DNA from: Hemicentrotus pulcherrimus
Taxonomy: Eukaryota; Echinodermata; Echinoidea; Camarodonta; Strongylocentrotidae
DNA length: 64,000 bases
Assembly (NCBI GenBank): GCA_003118195.1
Contig: BEXV01000050.1
Span: 159,795-223,794 of the forward strand
Direction: 5' to 3'
Shown piece after piece: positions 1 to 13,100 of the stretch. Both the position numbers and the translations under genes were made by a program. The notes below the pieces were generated by a model that made no database searches, was not told the DNA's origin, and was given only the letters and a program-made list of their open reading frames with translations. Position 1 is the first letter of the stretch. The number at the start of each line of letters is the position of its first letter.

Positions 1-609
1 CCCTGCCGCATCATGCACGAGGACGAGGCAAGACCAACACAGTCGTGTGTACAGTCAGGAGTACCTGGGTTTGACCATCAATTAAAACAGGGCTTCAGGG
101 TACACTCTAGATCCAAGACTGTCACTCATCTCATACCCCTTTGACTAAATAACAGGACCCTGTTTGAACTAGGCTCCCCTGCCTAATGGAAAATAAAGAA
201 TAAGAAACGTTCCTGACCTCGTGTTTCTGGCAAATTTTGTTGTTCCGCCCGTTTCTTTCTCATAAGCAATGGAATTGACCCCTCTTGCTTGGCAGCAGGA
301 AGACCTACCTTGTAGTAGGCTACATTTACTACAGAGACTTGTTTATGGTGATGGGTGGATTTTTTTATAAGTTGTAGGTGTATGCTTTAGTTAGGTTTTC
401 AACAAGAAATTTTATGATATTTCATACAAGGTTTATAGGAACTTTAACTTCTTGTGTGGTACCTGTGTTTTCGCCATTAAATGCAGTGTATCCATACGGG
501 ATCCTTGTTCTGTATTTAAAGAATAAGAAGTACAATTGCCCACACATTGGAATTTATATATCTTTAGCATTTCCCCTCATTGCTTTTATCAATAATTTCT
601 TTTGGTTGC

Positions 610-1120
610 TTAAAGGTAATACAAAGTTTTGGGAAATTTTGAAAATTTGGTGGATAATGATTCTTTACAATTCTGATATATTTGGATGCCCCTGTGGATG
701 TATAATAAGCACTAAAAAATATTAGCCCCTAAAACACTTCTGTTTTCGAGAAAAAATGCAAATAAAAATTTATAGGTACTCCCGATAAATTTTGATAAAT
801 TTCAAATAGCGCATACGGCTGTACAATGGTAGCTGCGACCCTGAAAATTTCAGAATATGTAGTTGTGATATATACCTACCAAACGGAAATAGCTTATCGG
901 TCAAAAATAGTCAAGAAACATTGTTCTATAGCTTAATTAATATCTTGACCTTGAGAGGGTGCTATACAATATAAAGAGTTTGTTATTGATAATTTCATAA
1001 CTTCAGACTCGATTTCAACCGCGACAACGATCACTGCATATTGTAGGATCGCATATGCTTCCAATATGTTCATTTGAACCAAATTCATGACCCCATACCA
1101 AAACTTTGTAATACCTTTAA
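610..1120 (+). mobile_element. MITE-like element with 22 bp terminal inverted repeats, copy 1
   Basis: Begins TTAAAGGTAATACAAAGTTT and ends with its exact inverted complement (1099-1120). The outermost TTAA on each side could be a TTAA target duplication (piggyBac-like), or the element could use TA. It has no coding capacity. A second copy in the opposite orientation lies at 60814-61299; they share, for example, the stretch around CGCAAC/GTTGCG-type motifs near 1020 and the GTATGCGCTATTTGAAAT segment. Confidence 0.8.
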
Positions 1121-4100
1121 ATACAAGGATTGATTTCAATTTGAGGTTTTCACAGATATTATAGATTGAACATTTGCCAGTATGTTTAACAGTGTGTGAT
1201 GGAAATTATGGCAAAAAACTGTTAATAAGTGAATAAGTTTTTTTTAAATTAAGATTTAAAGCTGTACATTTGCCTATCAAATTGATGACTTTGAAATTCT
1301 GTGTATTTCATAACACTACATTCATGATCCCCAAAGTGTCTTGCCATGCAGCCCTTCTATGACATATGGTATCTTGAGATCTTCAGATGGCTGCAAGCAG
1401 TTCCTTGAGGAGTGAATGACCTCCTTATAATTGAAAGTGAAAGGTGTACTGAGAGAGAAGAAAAACATTCCATATGTGCCGAAAGGAAATTGAATCTCGG
1501 TGGTCGTGAAGCAGCGCAAGGAGAATGAATACCCCTATCTCTTTGATCTCCTACACCCTCATCCAAAAAACGTGGTGTAAAGTGAACACCTGAGCAATCT
1601 GGAATCCTCATTAGAGAGTGGTTAGGTGACGAAAGCGTTTTAGTCGCGATGAACTCTTGTTCTTGTTCCCAAAGGATTAGACAAGTAGCGAGAGAGATAG
1701 GCCTCTACAGTTTTGAGTTAGATCAGAGATGCTAAGTTGAGCAATGAATTTTAGATTAAACTTGAGATTAGAAATTATAGAAATTTATATGGACATCATG
1801 CAGTATATCTCTTAAACTGGGAGTATAGGCTTATATGAAATAGTTTGTCATAACTATTAATATTATCCCCATACATCTGGAGATTTCCAAATTCCATAAT
1901 CTCTATCATGGAAAAAAAGTATTGGGCTAAGGCGGAAAATGATAGGCTCCAGCTTCATTACAATCTAGCCATGTTTTCACTTTCAATCCCCGTATCTAGA
2001 AGACCGGAATGAATATAGAGAAACTTACCTTGCGGTAGGAAACAAAAGGGGAGTGATCTCATCCATGTAATTCCCTTGTTTAGGGTGAAAACAGACGGTG
2101 TTTATGAATACCACATGAAGTCAACAATCATCAGGTTATCATGGAGAAAGAAGGTGAGCTGGAGAAATCTGGTCATTAGCCTTTAGTCTACCTGTACCAG
2201 ACTAACCCTTTCACATTCATCTAGTAATGCTAGAGAACGTGCAAAGTTTCAAATTGCATTTATAGTGCATTTTTTTATGAAGGATTTTAGTTTTATGCTT
2301 CCTTTTTGTTAAACAAAGACACACAAGCCTATATCCATAACATACAATAGTAGGCCTATACACTGAATGACATATTTGATTAAAGCTATAAATTGTTAGG
2401 CCTCCTTAATTGAGAATATTAGTGCTTCGAGCTTGTTAAACTATGTATGATTTTATAAGAATGGGTTAAAGCCATTGCTGTTTTGGTAGTGTTGATTTGG
2501 TTTTAAAAAATTTTGAAAGAAAGGAAAATAAAGTTGAAATACATTAGTTTTGATTTGCATTTTAAAGACTTAGGTTGATGTCTAAAGGCACGAGACCTGA
2601 TATAACCTCTCTTCACACATGAGGTGCCTGTGGAAATGAAGATTGTAACCCCTCTGAGAGGTACTCCCTAAGAAGTAAAAAGACCTGAAATGTGTGAGCC
2701 CGTATCAGTCCCATACCATTGGGATTCATGTGAGGTCATTGCCATTTCAATGTGGGAACCCACTCAAAGTCATATCTATTTCTGTGAATACAACTTGCAA
2801 ATGGATATTCTTGATTTTCACTGTGTTTTGCAACTGAATTTTGACATCCCACCCCCCCCCCCCCCCNGTATTTATGGCACGATTCATGGCCCAGTGCTCA
2901 ATGCTGCCTTTCTAATTATCTAAGGTGGATACTTTCTTTCGCATTTGCAATTAGGCTTGATGGATGCATATACCTGTAATGTGAGATTAGTTAGAGGAAG
3001 GAGTGATGGCATAATAATGGGTGATTTTAGCCCATGTTCTGGTGTCCATTCCCAGTCTCCCTTGCCTTGCCCAACACTGTGACTAACCTTCAGTGGTCGT
3101 TCACTCAGCACTGGCGTTTTCCCTTCAAGTGCCCTGTTTGGAGTGTGTCATTCAGTGCGGGATTGAATAATGCATGAGTGCTTCTCAAAAGCACCCCATA
3201 ACCTCGCGACCTTTGTATTGGCCAATTGGCCAATTGGATGGGGGCTGTGTGAAACACACAAAAGGTGATTTGCTTTCATGGTTCTTCAGAGGTGAGAATG
3301 TGGCAGGCTAAATTATGTCTTTGTGCCGTTCAAAACGTTGGCGATCAAAACAACTGAATAGGGAGTGACCTCTCTCCTCCTAAAGCCTTCCTTTCAGAAC
3401 GGTTTGGGAACATGAAAAGTTGTTGTGTGCGCTACCTTGAAACGGGCGCTGCCTGGGCCCATTGCTGCCATTCTCAACGATTTTATGTCGACATCATAAA
3501 TTATTCACTCCTTGGAGCAATTTGTCTCATTGACTTTCAAACGACATGTATGTTATGCAGGGCATGGTGCCTGAGTGAATGAAGCAGTGATTACACACCT
3601 CTATGTAGGCATAGCAGGGTCACTCTTGGATGAGGCACAAGATATTCAAGCAGGCTTCTCAACGACCATGAATAAAACAAAAACAAAACGTTGCCTGAGA
3701 ATAAAACATGGGCAAACACATCATCGGGCTTTTTATCTTGAGAATGACTAGGATTTCTTTACTCCCATCTTATCCTCTTTTACTCTGCCCCCCTCTTGTC
3801 TCTTGAGAGCATTTTCACACAAGACCCTTGGTTTGCAATTTCTCTTCTGCATTTATTTCTGCTGTGATTTCCAACCCGTCACCTATTGCTACCTCTACCT
3901 TTTTAATCTTTATTTGGCTGCATTAAATTTTAAAAGATAAAATGAATAGATTTTTGAATGTAGATCAGTTGCTTATAACTTTTTTGTAAGACTAAGAAAA
4001 CACGCAAAATGCCTTGTGTACCTCAAAGTGACTGTTAAACTGTGGGAATACTGAAAATATAGCTTGTAATAGAATTACCCTTCAAATTTTAATTGCTTAA

Positions 4101-7100
4101 TTGAATATGAGGAAGTGTTAAGATATGAAGGTTTGTAAATATATATTCTTCATATTTTACCCAATTTTCATAAGCATATTTATGCATACATACATTTCTT
4201 ATCAAAAGAAAGAAAAAAGAAAATGCCCATGTACTGCTGAAAGTATGCATGTACAGATGTATTGCGGCATTGTCTGTCCTCTTTCCCCCAATCCTCTGTA
4301 TTGGGTCCCTCTCAATTCCAAACACACTTTATCACAATGAACTTTACATTGGAGTGGGAGGTTCACCTAAATGGACAAGATCACTCTTCTGTCCTCCACT
4401 CCTCTGTTTCCTCTCCCATTCCCTGCAACCCCAGCCAGCTCTTATACCCTGCTCTTGTTGGGGACTCATTTTGCATCCTCCCCATTTGGCTGTTTTATTC
4501 CGCCCATTGCCTTGACCCAGCTTTTAGTAGGACTCTCCTATTTGTGTTCATTGACGGTGCTGATTGATGCTTATTGGAGAAGACATATCTTCCTCAAGGA
4601 AGGCTATGTGTTGTTCCTGAGTGCTGCCCGGTGAGATGTGCTTCATCATTGTGCTTTCTGCACTTTAAAATTTGAAGTGAAAGCACTGCTGGACATTATG
4701 TACTACACCCTCCCTTTCATTTGCTGAGGTACAGGACAGATAGAGATCTTTCATTAGAATGATTGGGAAGTGAGAGGGGGATTAGGTCAAAGACAGATTT
4801 TAAGTCATTTTTTAGTTTTCAGTTGTTTTATGCAATGAATTCTCTATTGCTCTAAATCTTCTTACCCCATTGAATAATTGAAAATTAAAAATTCAAGAGA
4901 AGTTTTGAGAATATTTAGTTTCCTATTGCCATGTTTTATATGGAATCGTGAAATAGACTTGGATTGAACCTATTATAGAGGCTACACATAGAGTATGATA
5001 TGAATTAAAATGATGTTAAACTGCATGATTAAAAAAATTTCCCATCAGGCATGAAATGGTTTAGAACTTAAGATCCACCTCATGGTATTCCCTCTACCGG
5101 CGGATCTTTATCTAGCCTTGTCAGCTCCGCTGAGTCACACTTCCTAGGCTCTTTGCAGGGGCACCACTTTGCTTAGCACCATCTTTAACCCATCCATTCT
5201 GCACCCAACTCGTCCATTGTTCCTCTACATGTACATACATGTATAAAGTCATGTCGATGTGTGTAAATTGCTTCATTTATTGAGGCACTTTGAATGTCAG
5301 AACCCTGGACCTGTAACAGAGGAAAATCTCATTTTCACTCATTTATGATAGGCTTATGATAACAAGATTGCATGCCTATGCCAAGATTTGCTTTGATACT
5401 TCAATAAAATGTTGCGACTAGTGTGTCACCGGGTTCAGATCCGTTCCTCTTTATGTTATAGAGCTAATACAGAAAACTTAGATTGATCATTAAATGTAGT
5501 TGAGGTTATAATACAAAATTTAAGATTTAGTGAGTAAAAGAATGATTTTAGTCCATAGGGGTGGATGAAAGCTTGCCTACTAAATTTTAAGGTTGATTGA
5601 AGCTTAAATTACATGCTTAGAGCTGTAATTTGTCCGTGGGTGAAGACTAATCTTCAGGTGCAATGACACACCTTGTTAACGATGATCAACTGTTTTATTT
5701 TTCTGGCGGCATCTGTGAGAGTGATGCAGCATTTTTTGGCGCTTGTGTTAACCAGCGATTAGCCGTGTTGTCGGTAGACGGTGTTGGAAGTTCAAAGATT
5801 CACAAATAATAATAGCTAGACAAAATTCCGGTCGACATGTATTCCCTCATGATTGAATGTGAACAATTGCATTCCAGTTCTAGAAAAAGATGAGTTAAAT
5901 TGATAAGACGCTTGATAATGAAAACAAGTCTCATATATGGATTTACTCTGTGGCATGTGACAAAGTTCATGTACATATTGTAAGGTCACGCATTCTGAAC
6001 CCATTGCCTACAGGAACCGGGTGGTCCCTGTACTAAGCCTATGAGAATTAGAACTTTAGTAATCAATGGATTAATAGCAGATTCTTGGAAGTCTGGCTTC
6101 AAACTGGTGTGTGATTTTTGTGCTTTCCTTTCCATGCAAATAGGCACAGGTAGTACAAATAGAAAAGCATCCGATAGTCCATTCCCATTTTATCGTTCTG
6201 TTTGAAAACCCTGAAATTATATATTTCTTCAGTTTATCATTGGGAAATTTCAAAAACAATGTTTTAATATGAGCATCTACATGTACATGTACCCTAGTAT
6301 GTACCGGGTATGATATAATCTGCAAAAGGAAATCTTGTAGACACGGGAGGGGGAATGCACTTTGGATGACACCAGAAGTAGCGCCCTCGTCTGTCCAAAA
6401 CTTGTTATCGGTGATGATGAGCTGGCTTGAAGTAAATGCAAGGAAGCTTAGTCAGATTCAGTTGTCGTCACTTTGTTTACATCAATAAGTAAAAAAAGAG
6501 GCTAAAGGTGGTAGGCCCATAGTGAAGCGGAGATTTCTCAAAACTGATGGACTCTTTAAGTTTCCTGTTTGTCACATTCATGCTATGGAGTTTGTAGTTT
6601 GTGGGGGAGTTCTGTTTTATAAGGACTATATTTAACTTTCCTGTTACATTCATAAGTAATTTTATGCATATAAACAAGTTTATGATTTTATGTAACATAC
6701 TTGAGGTGTATTTTCATTGCATTTGCAACAAGCAAAAATTATAACTAAAACTTTACCTTTTTATTTATTTTTTTTTTTAACCATTTTCCCATTATTTCAA
6801 TTTGTTTTCTTCTTTGAAGTTTAATTCATGTAGAATGGGAAAACATCTGGATTAAGATATGTTAACTGCAAGAGGAAAAAGGTAGAAGGCTTGATTTTAT
6901 ATGAGAAATTTTGAAGGATGATCACTTCATATCATTGATTAGTGGATTACAATTTGTCATCCGGTGATAATTCGAATCACTAATCCTTGTAATCCCACCA
7001 CCTAAATTCACTTTCTCTTGCACTTCATGGGAATGAGTTGTGGCTGTCGGTGATAAATACATTTGAATTAAGTACTCTACGGCTCAAGCTTTTCAGAGGA

Positions 7101-7408
7101 GATTTGATAAAATGGAAAAAAATGTAAATGTCATTTACATTTAAGTGATTATGAGACAGTATTAATCATTTCTAAGTTTGTTAGTATGTGCTTTCTTTTA
7201 ATTTGATATCTGTTTTGGAGCAGAAAAATTATGGTAAATATGAGGGGAAATTATTTTGCCTCTTTTATTAAATGTAGGTTTTATTTTTGACAGCCAGAAA
7301 TTCAAGACTAATACCAATCTAATTTGTAATGATAAAGATGCTGGAAAATACTGTATCAATTTTTGATTTAGATGACTGTATAATGTTTCTTTGCTCTTGT
7401 TTTTTCAG
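1121..7408. other. Non-coding, presumed LRIG intron or upstream region
   Basis: No exon with family similarity was recognised, although the LRIG N-terminus must lie here or further upstream. 24-codon LRR exons could be missed by eye. The same holds for 1-609. Open frames here have no recognisable product. Confidence 0.5.
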
Positions 7409-7546
7409 ACATCACAATCGGATAACGAATATCAGTCCAGCAGCACTTCGTGGCCTGACGTCATTACGAACCCTAGATCTGAGCTACAATCGTATCGGCC
7501 ATCTGCGGACGGACACCTTCCCGGCAGAAAATCGGCTCCAATTCTT
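7409..7546 (+). CDS. LRIG: LRIG exon: first visible LRRs
   Basis: A polypyrimidine tract and TTTTTCAG precede the exon, and GTAAGC follows it. It enters on the third codon base and leaves after the second, the usual phase for LRR exons. It encodes HHNRITNIS and LDLSYNRIGHL repeats and matches about LRR4-5 of vertebrate LRIG, so earlier exons must exist upstream. Confidence 0.93.
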
Positions 7547-9553
7547 GTAAGCAACATTTAAGGTTTTGATCAAAGACAAAAGAAAATGCAAAACAGAGAT
7601 CTGAGCATGTGGCGATGTGAAGAAGATAAAAGGAGAAGGGTGAAACAGAAATCTGAACTTGAATGATCTATAGAATATCCTGGGTTGGGTTTTAAGGCCA
7701 CTTTTATCAGTAGTAAGTCTTGAATTTATTTCTGATTTCCCTTGTAACTGCTTAGTAACTCATTGGGTGAAGAAAAGAAAACATCAGGTTACCGTATTCA
7801 ATCCAAGGAAAATAGCAGAACACTATATTAGTGTTAATGGCCTTCAGAATGTTGCTTTCCTTAAACTTTTTGTCAGGAGTATTATTTAATTGAAATTGTA
7901 TTTTGATTGAATAAGGGTGAAATTGATTCTTCACAGTTCCTAAATTCATTTTTAGGGACAAATGCACATTTCTTACAGGCAAATTTTAATTCAGACTAAA
8001 GTAGGGTTACAAATTAAATCAAATAACCGTAACCCTCTTCCACACATGAACGGCATATAACCTAGGGGTGCCTTTTAGCATGTCTCACCTCTAGCCAGCT
8101 TCCAATCCATTTTTATATTTACTCATCTTCACCTTCTCCCATTCTCGTTAAATTGAAGTGCTGTTTCATCCTCTAGTGGGGATTTGTAGGCTAACAAAGG
8201 TAGAGATGCACATCACCCATTTCCGATTCGTAATGGATTAAAACATTTGGCGCACTGCAACTATTTGTATAAGACCCGTATTTGGTGACAAGAGTTTTAA
8301 CTTTCCCGCGGGGTGGTAGAATTCGTGATTACTGTTTTCAGTGTTAATTCAATCTCCTCCAAACTTAGTTGAAATAGAGAGATTAGAATTACATGTGAAC
8401 AGTGGGAAATGAAAGGAGATTTCTCGAAACTATAGATAGATTCTGTCCTCATCACATGCTTTAAGTTTTGCTATAAATTGAATGTGCAGGAATATTGAAA
8501 GGGTCAGATGTGGTATTTACAATTTTCTGAGCAAATTCTGATTTTAGATTCATTGAATATAAACACCTTGGATTTTTTTATTGATGCTTTAAAAAACCAT
8601 ATGAGATTTTGAAAATAAATATAGTTAAAATACTTCAGCAATATTCTGATATACTGGTAAACCTTGGTAAAATTCTATCATGAAAACAACTAGCGAATTG
8701 TGATACCTTGTTTCCATACCATTTTTTTGAAAGAGAACAAAAGCAATACTTTTCATTGGTGACATACGTTTTATAATACAACACATGTACATACAGTTAG
8801 AATTAAAAATAAATTAAATCTGGCCAGTTTATTTCTTCCTCTAAACTTGCTGAGAGCCCAGTTTTTGTGCGATCCTCAGAAGAGCTGACCAAATTCATTA
8901 AAGGGTAGTCCAAGGGATAGTACGATAATACCTGAGGCAAGTGGGTTAGAAAGCGCAGGCAAGATTGATGCACTGCAGGAAAAGGAGCTTTGCCTTTGCT
9001 GACAGCAGTGTATCAGACCAATGTCAGGAACATTTTGGACTGACAAGAAAATTATGTCCTCCAATTAAATCCAAAAAAAGCATCCAGGTATTTTCCATTT
9101 TTTTTTGGTAGATGGTTGGAAACTGAGCATTGAGAGGCTATTGATGTTAGAAATGTATTGTTATTGTTATTATTAGATTTGGAAATCAACAAATATGTTA
9201 ACAGTACATCTGTATTCTGTAATTAGATGGGAGGGTATTTGCTACATATTAACTGGTTACTTAACAATAATCAAAGGGAACCTAATACAGTACAATGTAA
9301 CTCACAAACTTTGTAAGAGCATGCAGATTTTTGTGCATTAGGCCTAAACTGTATAGGACATGATTTCTTTGGCTGTGGCCATTCTTTACCTAACTGGGAC
9401 CGGATGAGTGATGGCGCAGAGTTAAGACGATTGTGGCATCACAGAGTGGTGGAAAGGGGGTTTAATACGTAGCCTAACGCGGGACAGGCAGGCTGTGGTG
9501 GTGCTACTAATTAAAGTGGTTGCGGTGGGCACGGGGGTAGGGATGACGATGTA

Positions 9554-9585
<32 letters not shown>

Positions 9586-10112
9586 AAGGATGCTTGATGG
9601 AGGGATGAGGGGGTAAGAGTGATGTGACTAATGGATGATGACAGCAGCTTTGGTTCTATGATGGCAATGTCAATGTAGTGGTCATGTATCTGTTGATGGT
9701 TATTGGTTGGCAATGACCATGTTGACATTATCATACTGCAATGACCATCAAGGGCATTAAGGTGGAATGATTGCACATTGACAATGCACAATGAAAACAG
9801 ACGAAAGAGTTATTAGATTGGCATTTCCAATAAGATGGAGCCACCATAAAAGAAAATGAAGTGATGTTTATGTTTAATTACATTCCCTTTCGCCATAAAA
9901 TTGCAAGAAAGTCAAGATTATAACTTCAATCTGATAACAAAATATAGTAGGTTAGAGCTTACCTCACAATTAAACAAACAAAATAACACAAATGTGCAGA
10001 CTCACATTGTCTTATTTAATGAAAGCTTATTTTAAAAGTGGAATGTTATTTATTTATTTCTGTTCTTTTTGTTCTTCTTTATATTCCTGCCCCCTCCAAT
10101 CTCTTCTTTCCT

Positions 10113-10149
<37 letters not shown>

Positions 10150-13100
10150 CCACTGCTATCTGCCATCTCTTTCTGTCATGACAGGCTGTTGGAGAACAAC
10201 CGAATCAACACACTACAGCAGGGTTGCCTCAACAACCTTCGTTCCTTAGAGATCCTCAAGCTCAACCGTAACCGCATTGCATCGCTACCCCGTGATCTCT
10301 TCACCCACCTTGAGAGTCTGAACCTCCTGTAAGTACACCTTCCCTCTACTAACTGCATAAAAAAAGAAGGGACCTTTGAATTTGTTCTTGATGGACTTGC
10401 ACTATGGAGAGACCTTATAGGGAGCTGTTACCTAAACTCATCCTTTCCAGTAGCCTAAGATTCTTTCAGACTACCTAATTTCTCTCCTTGAAACACCTAT
10501 TTTTCCACCCCTATTCCTTGTCCCTCATAATGCTTTGTTCTATGTAGATACTTGCAGGAATCTTTACGAGTCACTAATCTGTACAATAATTGATCATCTG
10601 TGTGGGGTGTTGAGTGATCACTGGAAGCATGTAATGGATACTTGGTGAACAAAACAACAATTGATTTTAATTCTTTAGAAGTTGTTTTCCTGAAATGCTT
10701 ATTCACCCCCTATCCCAGCTGTCTGTCTCCTAATTAGCTCAAAAGTCTTGCCAAACCTTTCCAATTGAGTTACGTAATAAAATTTACCTCGTGAAAACCT
10801 GTCATTCCTGGAACGACGACGAGTAAACCTTCATATAGTGTATTACAAAAAACTACAGTGCAAACCCGTTCATCTTTGGATCTAGTTTGGATGGAATAGC
10901 CAATTGAAAGTGCATGGCCCCTGCAATTTTGCACGATCTTAGAAGTGATATATTGGAAATATTCATTTAGAAGCCATTATAATATATCTAGAGGTCAAAT
11001 TGTAGTAGCCTGTTTTTAATTATGTTTTGAATCATGCTGCAGAAATATTCCAGACCTGCATTCATTTGTAAATGTATTATAGCTTTGAAACAGAAATTAA
11101 TCTCAAAGATTGTAATGCTTACTAAGGTTCATCAGATCAACAAAATTTAAAAATTATTTATTATTTATTCATCAAGAAGTATAATGTTTTCCCTCTATGA
11201 TCTGATGATGACAGTCTTATCTCTAGTAAAAACGAATCAGAGTAATAACAATTAATTCTAGCAATATTTAGCTGAAAGGAGAAGTGTAAATCTTTCGCTT
11301 GTATTTCATCAAATGGCAGAATTGTATGCACCAACTGGAATAATGGGAAGGGAAATTGCTGATGTCTCCTCTACAATTATTTATTACGTAACATCAAGGA
11401 AATGCTTTCACATAAGTCACCCTTACTGGGCAGGCAGACTGCAATCCTTTCCGTTCCCTTGGTTTGGTTAGCTGTTGTTTTTGTTTCTTTCTTTTTGTTT
11501 GAGTAATGTGGCTATTGATTTCTGCAGTGCTTAGAATGAACAGTTTCATTGAAATGTTCATGACAATTAATGTTATAGTTTTTATAACATGGATCTTTCT
11601 AGATGTTGAATTCAATATCTCAAAATTGTAAACAAAACTTTCATTCTCATGAATGTATCCAAGAGATATTTGTAGAGTTTCACAGTATATGATATCCTGT
11701 GGGCAAATATATGAATGATGAAGTAACTGGTTTTGTAAATGGTGTTGTTTTGATTCAGGTAGACTATGTGAGGAAACATAAATGGAATTCTCAATATGAT
11801 TGCATGCATGGCTTTTCTGCGCTTCCAACAAGAGCCAATGTGAAAAATAGTGTGAAACAACAGACAGGAGAGGAAAAATCACTCAGCTTGGAGTTCCGAT
11901 GACAGTTTGAAATGTCACGGCTATAGGGCACGTCTGCCCCCCCCCCTTTGTTGCTTTTGTTGTTGCCCCCATCACTTATTTTGTAAGCCTATACGCAGCC
12001 ATCTCTCCTGAGCACAGGGAAATGAGACATGTACCATTCCATTTGGCAGCAAACTCTACAAGTTGTGAATTCACTTTTCATGACATCATGCCAAGTTGTC
12101 ATGGTTTCCCCTTGTCCAAATCATTAGTCTGATATTCAGCCACACTGGAATCCTTCTTCTTGTCATGCCTCGGTTCCAAATTGCCGTTTCTTCTCACCAC
12201 CAACTCAACAGTGAATGCTGTCTTAAATTTGATCTTGATTCATGTTATTTTCAATACAAGCATAATTACAACACAAGTAGGCAGCCTGATCAATTTAATA
12301 ACCCATACCTGAAGAGCCAAAGTAAATCAAGAGTATATGGGTAATATCACACATCCAATTAAAATTGTTGTGGGTCCCATCCTAAGATTTTATAGCTGTT
12401 GTTTAGGAAAACACAATAAGTAACTCACTTACAGTGCATGACCATATGATTGTAGTCTCGTCCACCAAGGAACCGTTATTCCCACTCGAGTCCTTTGGGA
12501 ACCCCCCACCCCCCCCCAAGAACATCATGAACATATGAGGTAATACATTCTCTAAGGACTGGATAGAGAGATAAGGGGAACTCTCCCTCCCTCCCGCAAG
12601 ATTTACAGAGGATGGCTACCACATATATGTGTGTTGCATTTCATGATGTGTCTTGCACGTGGGGATGTGCGCCCAACTCTCAACTTGGAAGGGGAAATTA
12701 TTCAATTTTCAGTGTCTCCATGATGATAAGTGTTGAAACAAGGTGTCTGATGAAGAAGGAATCACATGTCTGACACCATGGGAGTTTAGAGGAGAAAGCT
12801 AATCAAACAGTTTAAAAGGGTTTATTTCTCAAAAGGGAGAGCGACTAGAGTAACATGCAGAAAACATCTCTGTCAAAGCAAAGAGAGAAAAAAAAAATCA
12901 TTCTATTTTCCAGCAGGATTTGAATTATGATTTACTTTTGTAGGTCCATGTAAAACAACTAAGGTTATACAGTCAAACCTGTCTACAGCAACTGCCCAAG
13001 GGAAACACAAAAAGTGGTCTTGGTAGACAGGTTCCTTTAGCACATACAGTATTTCAGTGAAAAAATATTTTCAAGGGAAACAAAAAAAGTGCTTCTTGTA

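Noticed and set aside
378..725. 115-codon open frame near the left edge
   Set aside because: Runs into the inverted-repeat element at 610-1120 and has no recognisable product.
9507..9791. His-rich 94-codon minus-strand frame
   Set aside because: It is a translation of a GATGGTGG-type simple repeat.
11394..11882. 162-codon open frame on the minus strand in the large LRIG intron
   Set aside because: No recognisable domain, AT-driven composition and overlapping open frames in other phases. Probably chance.
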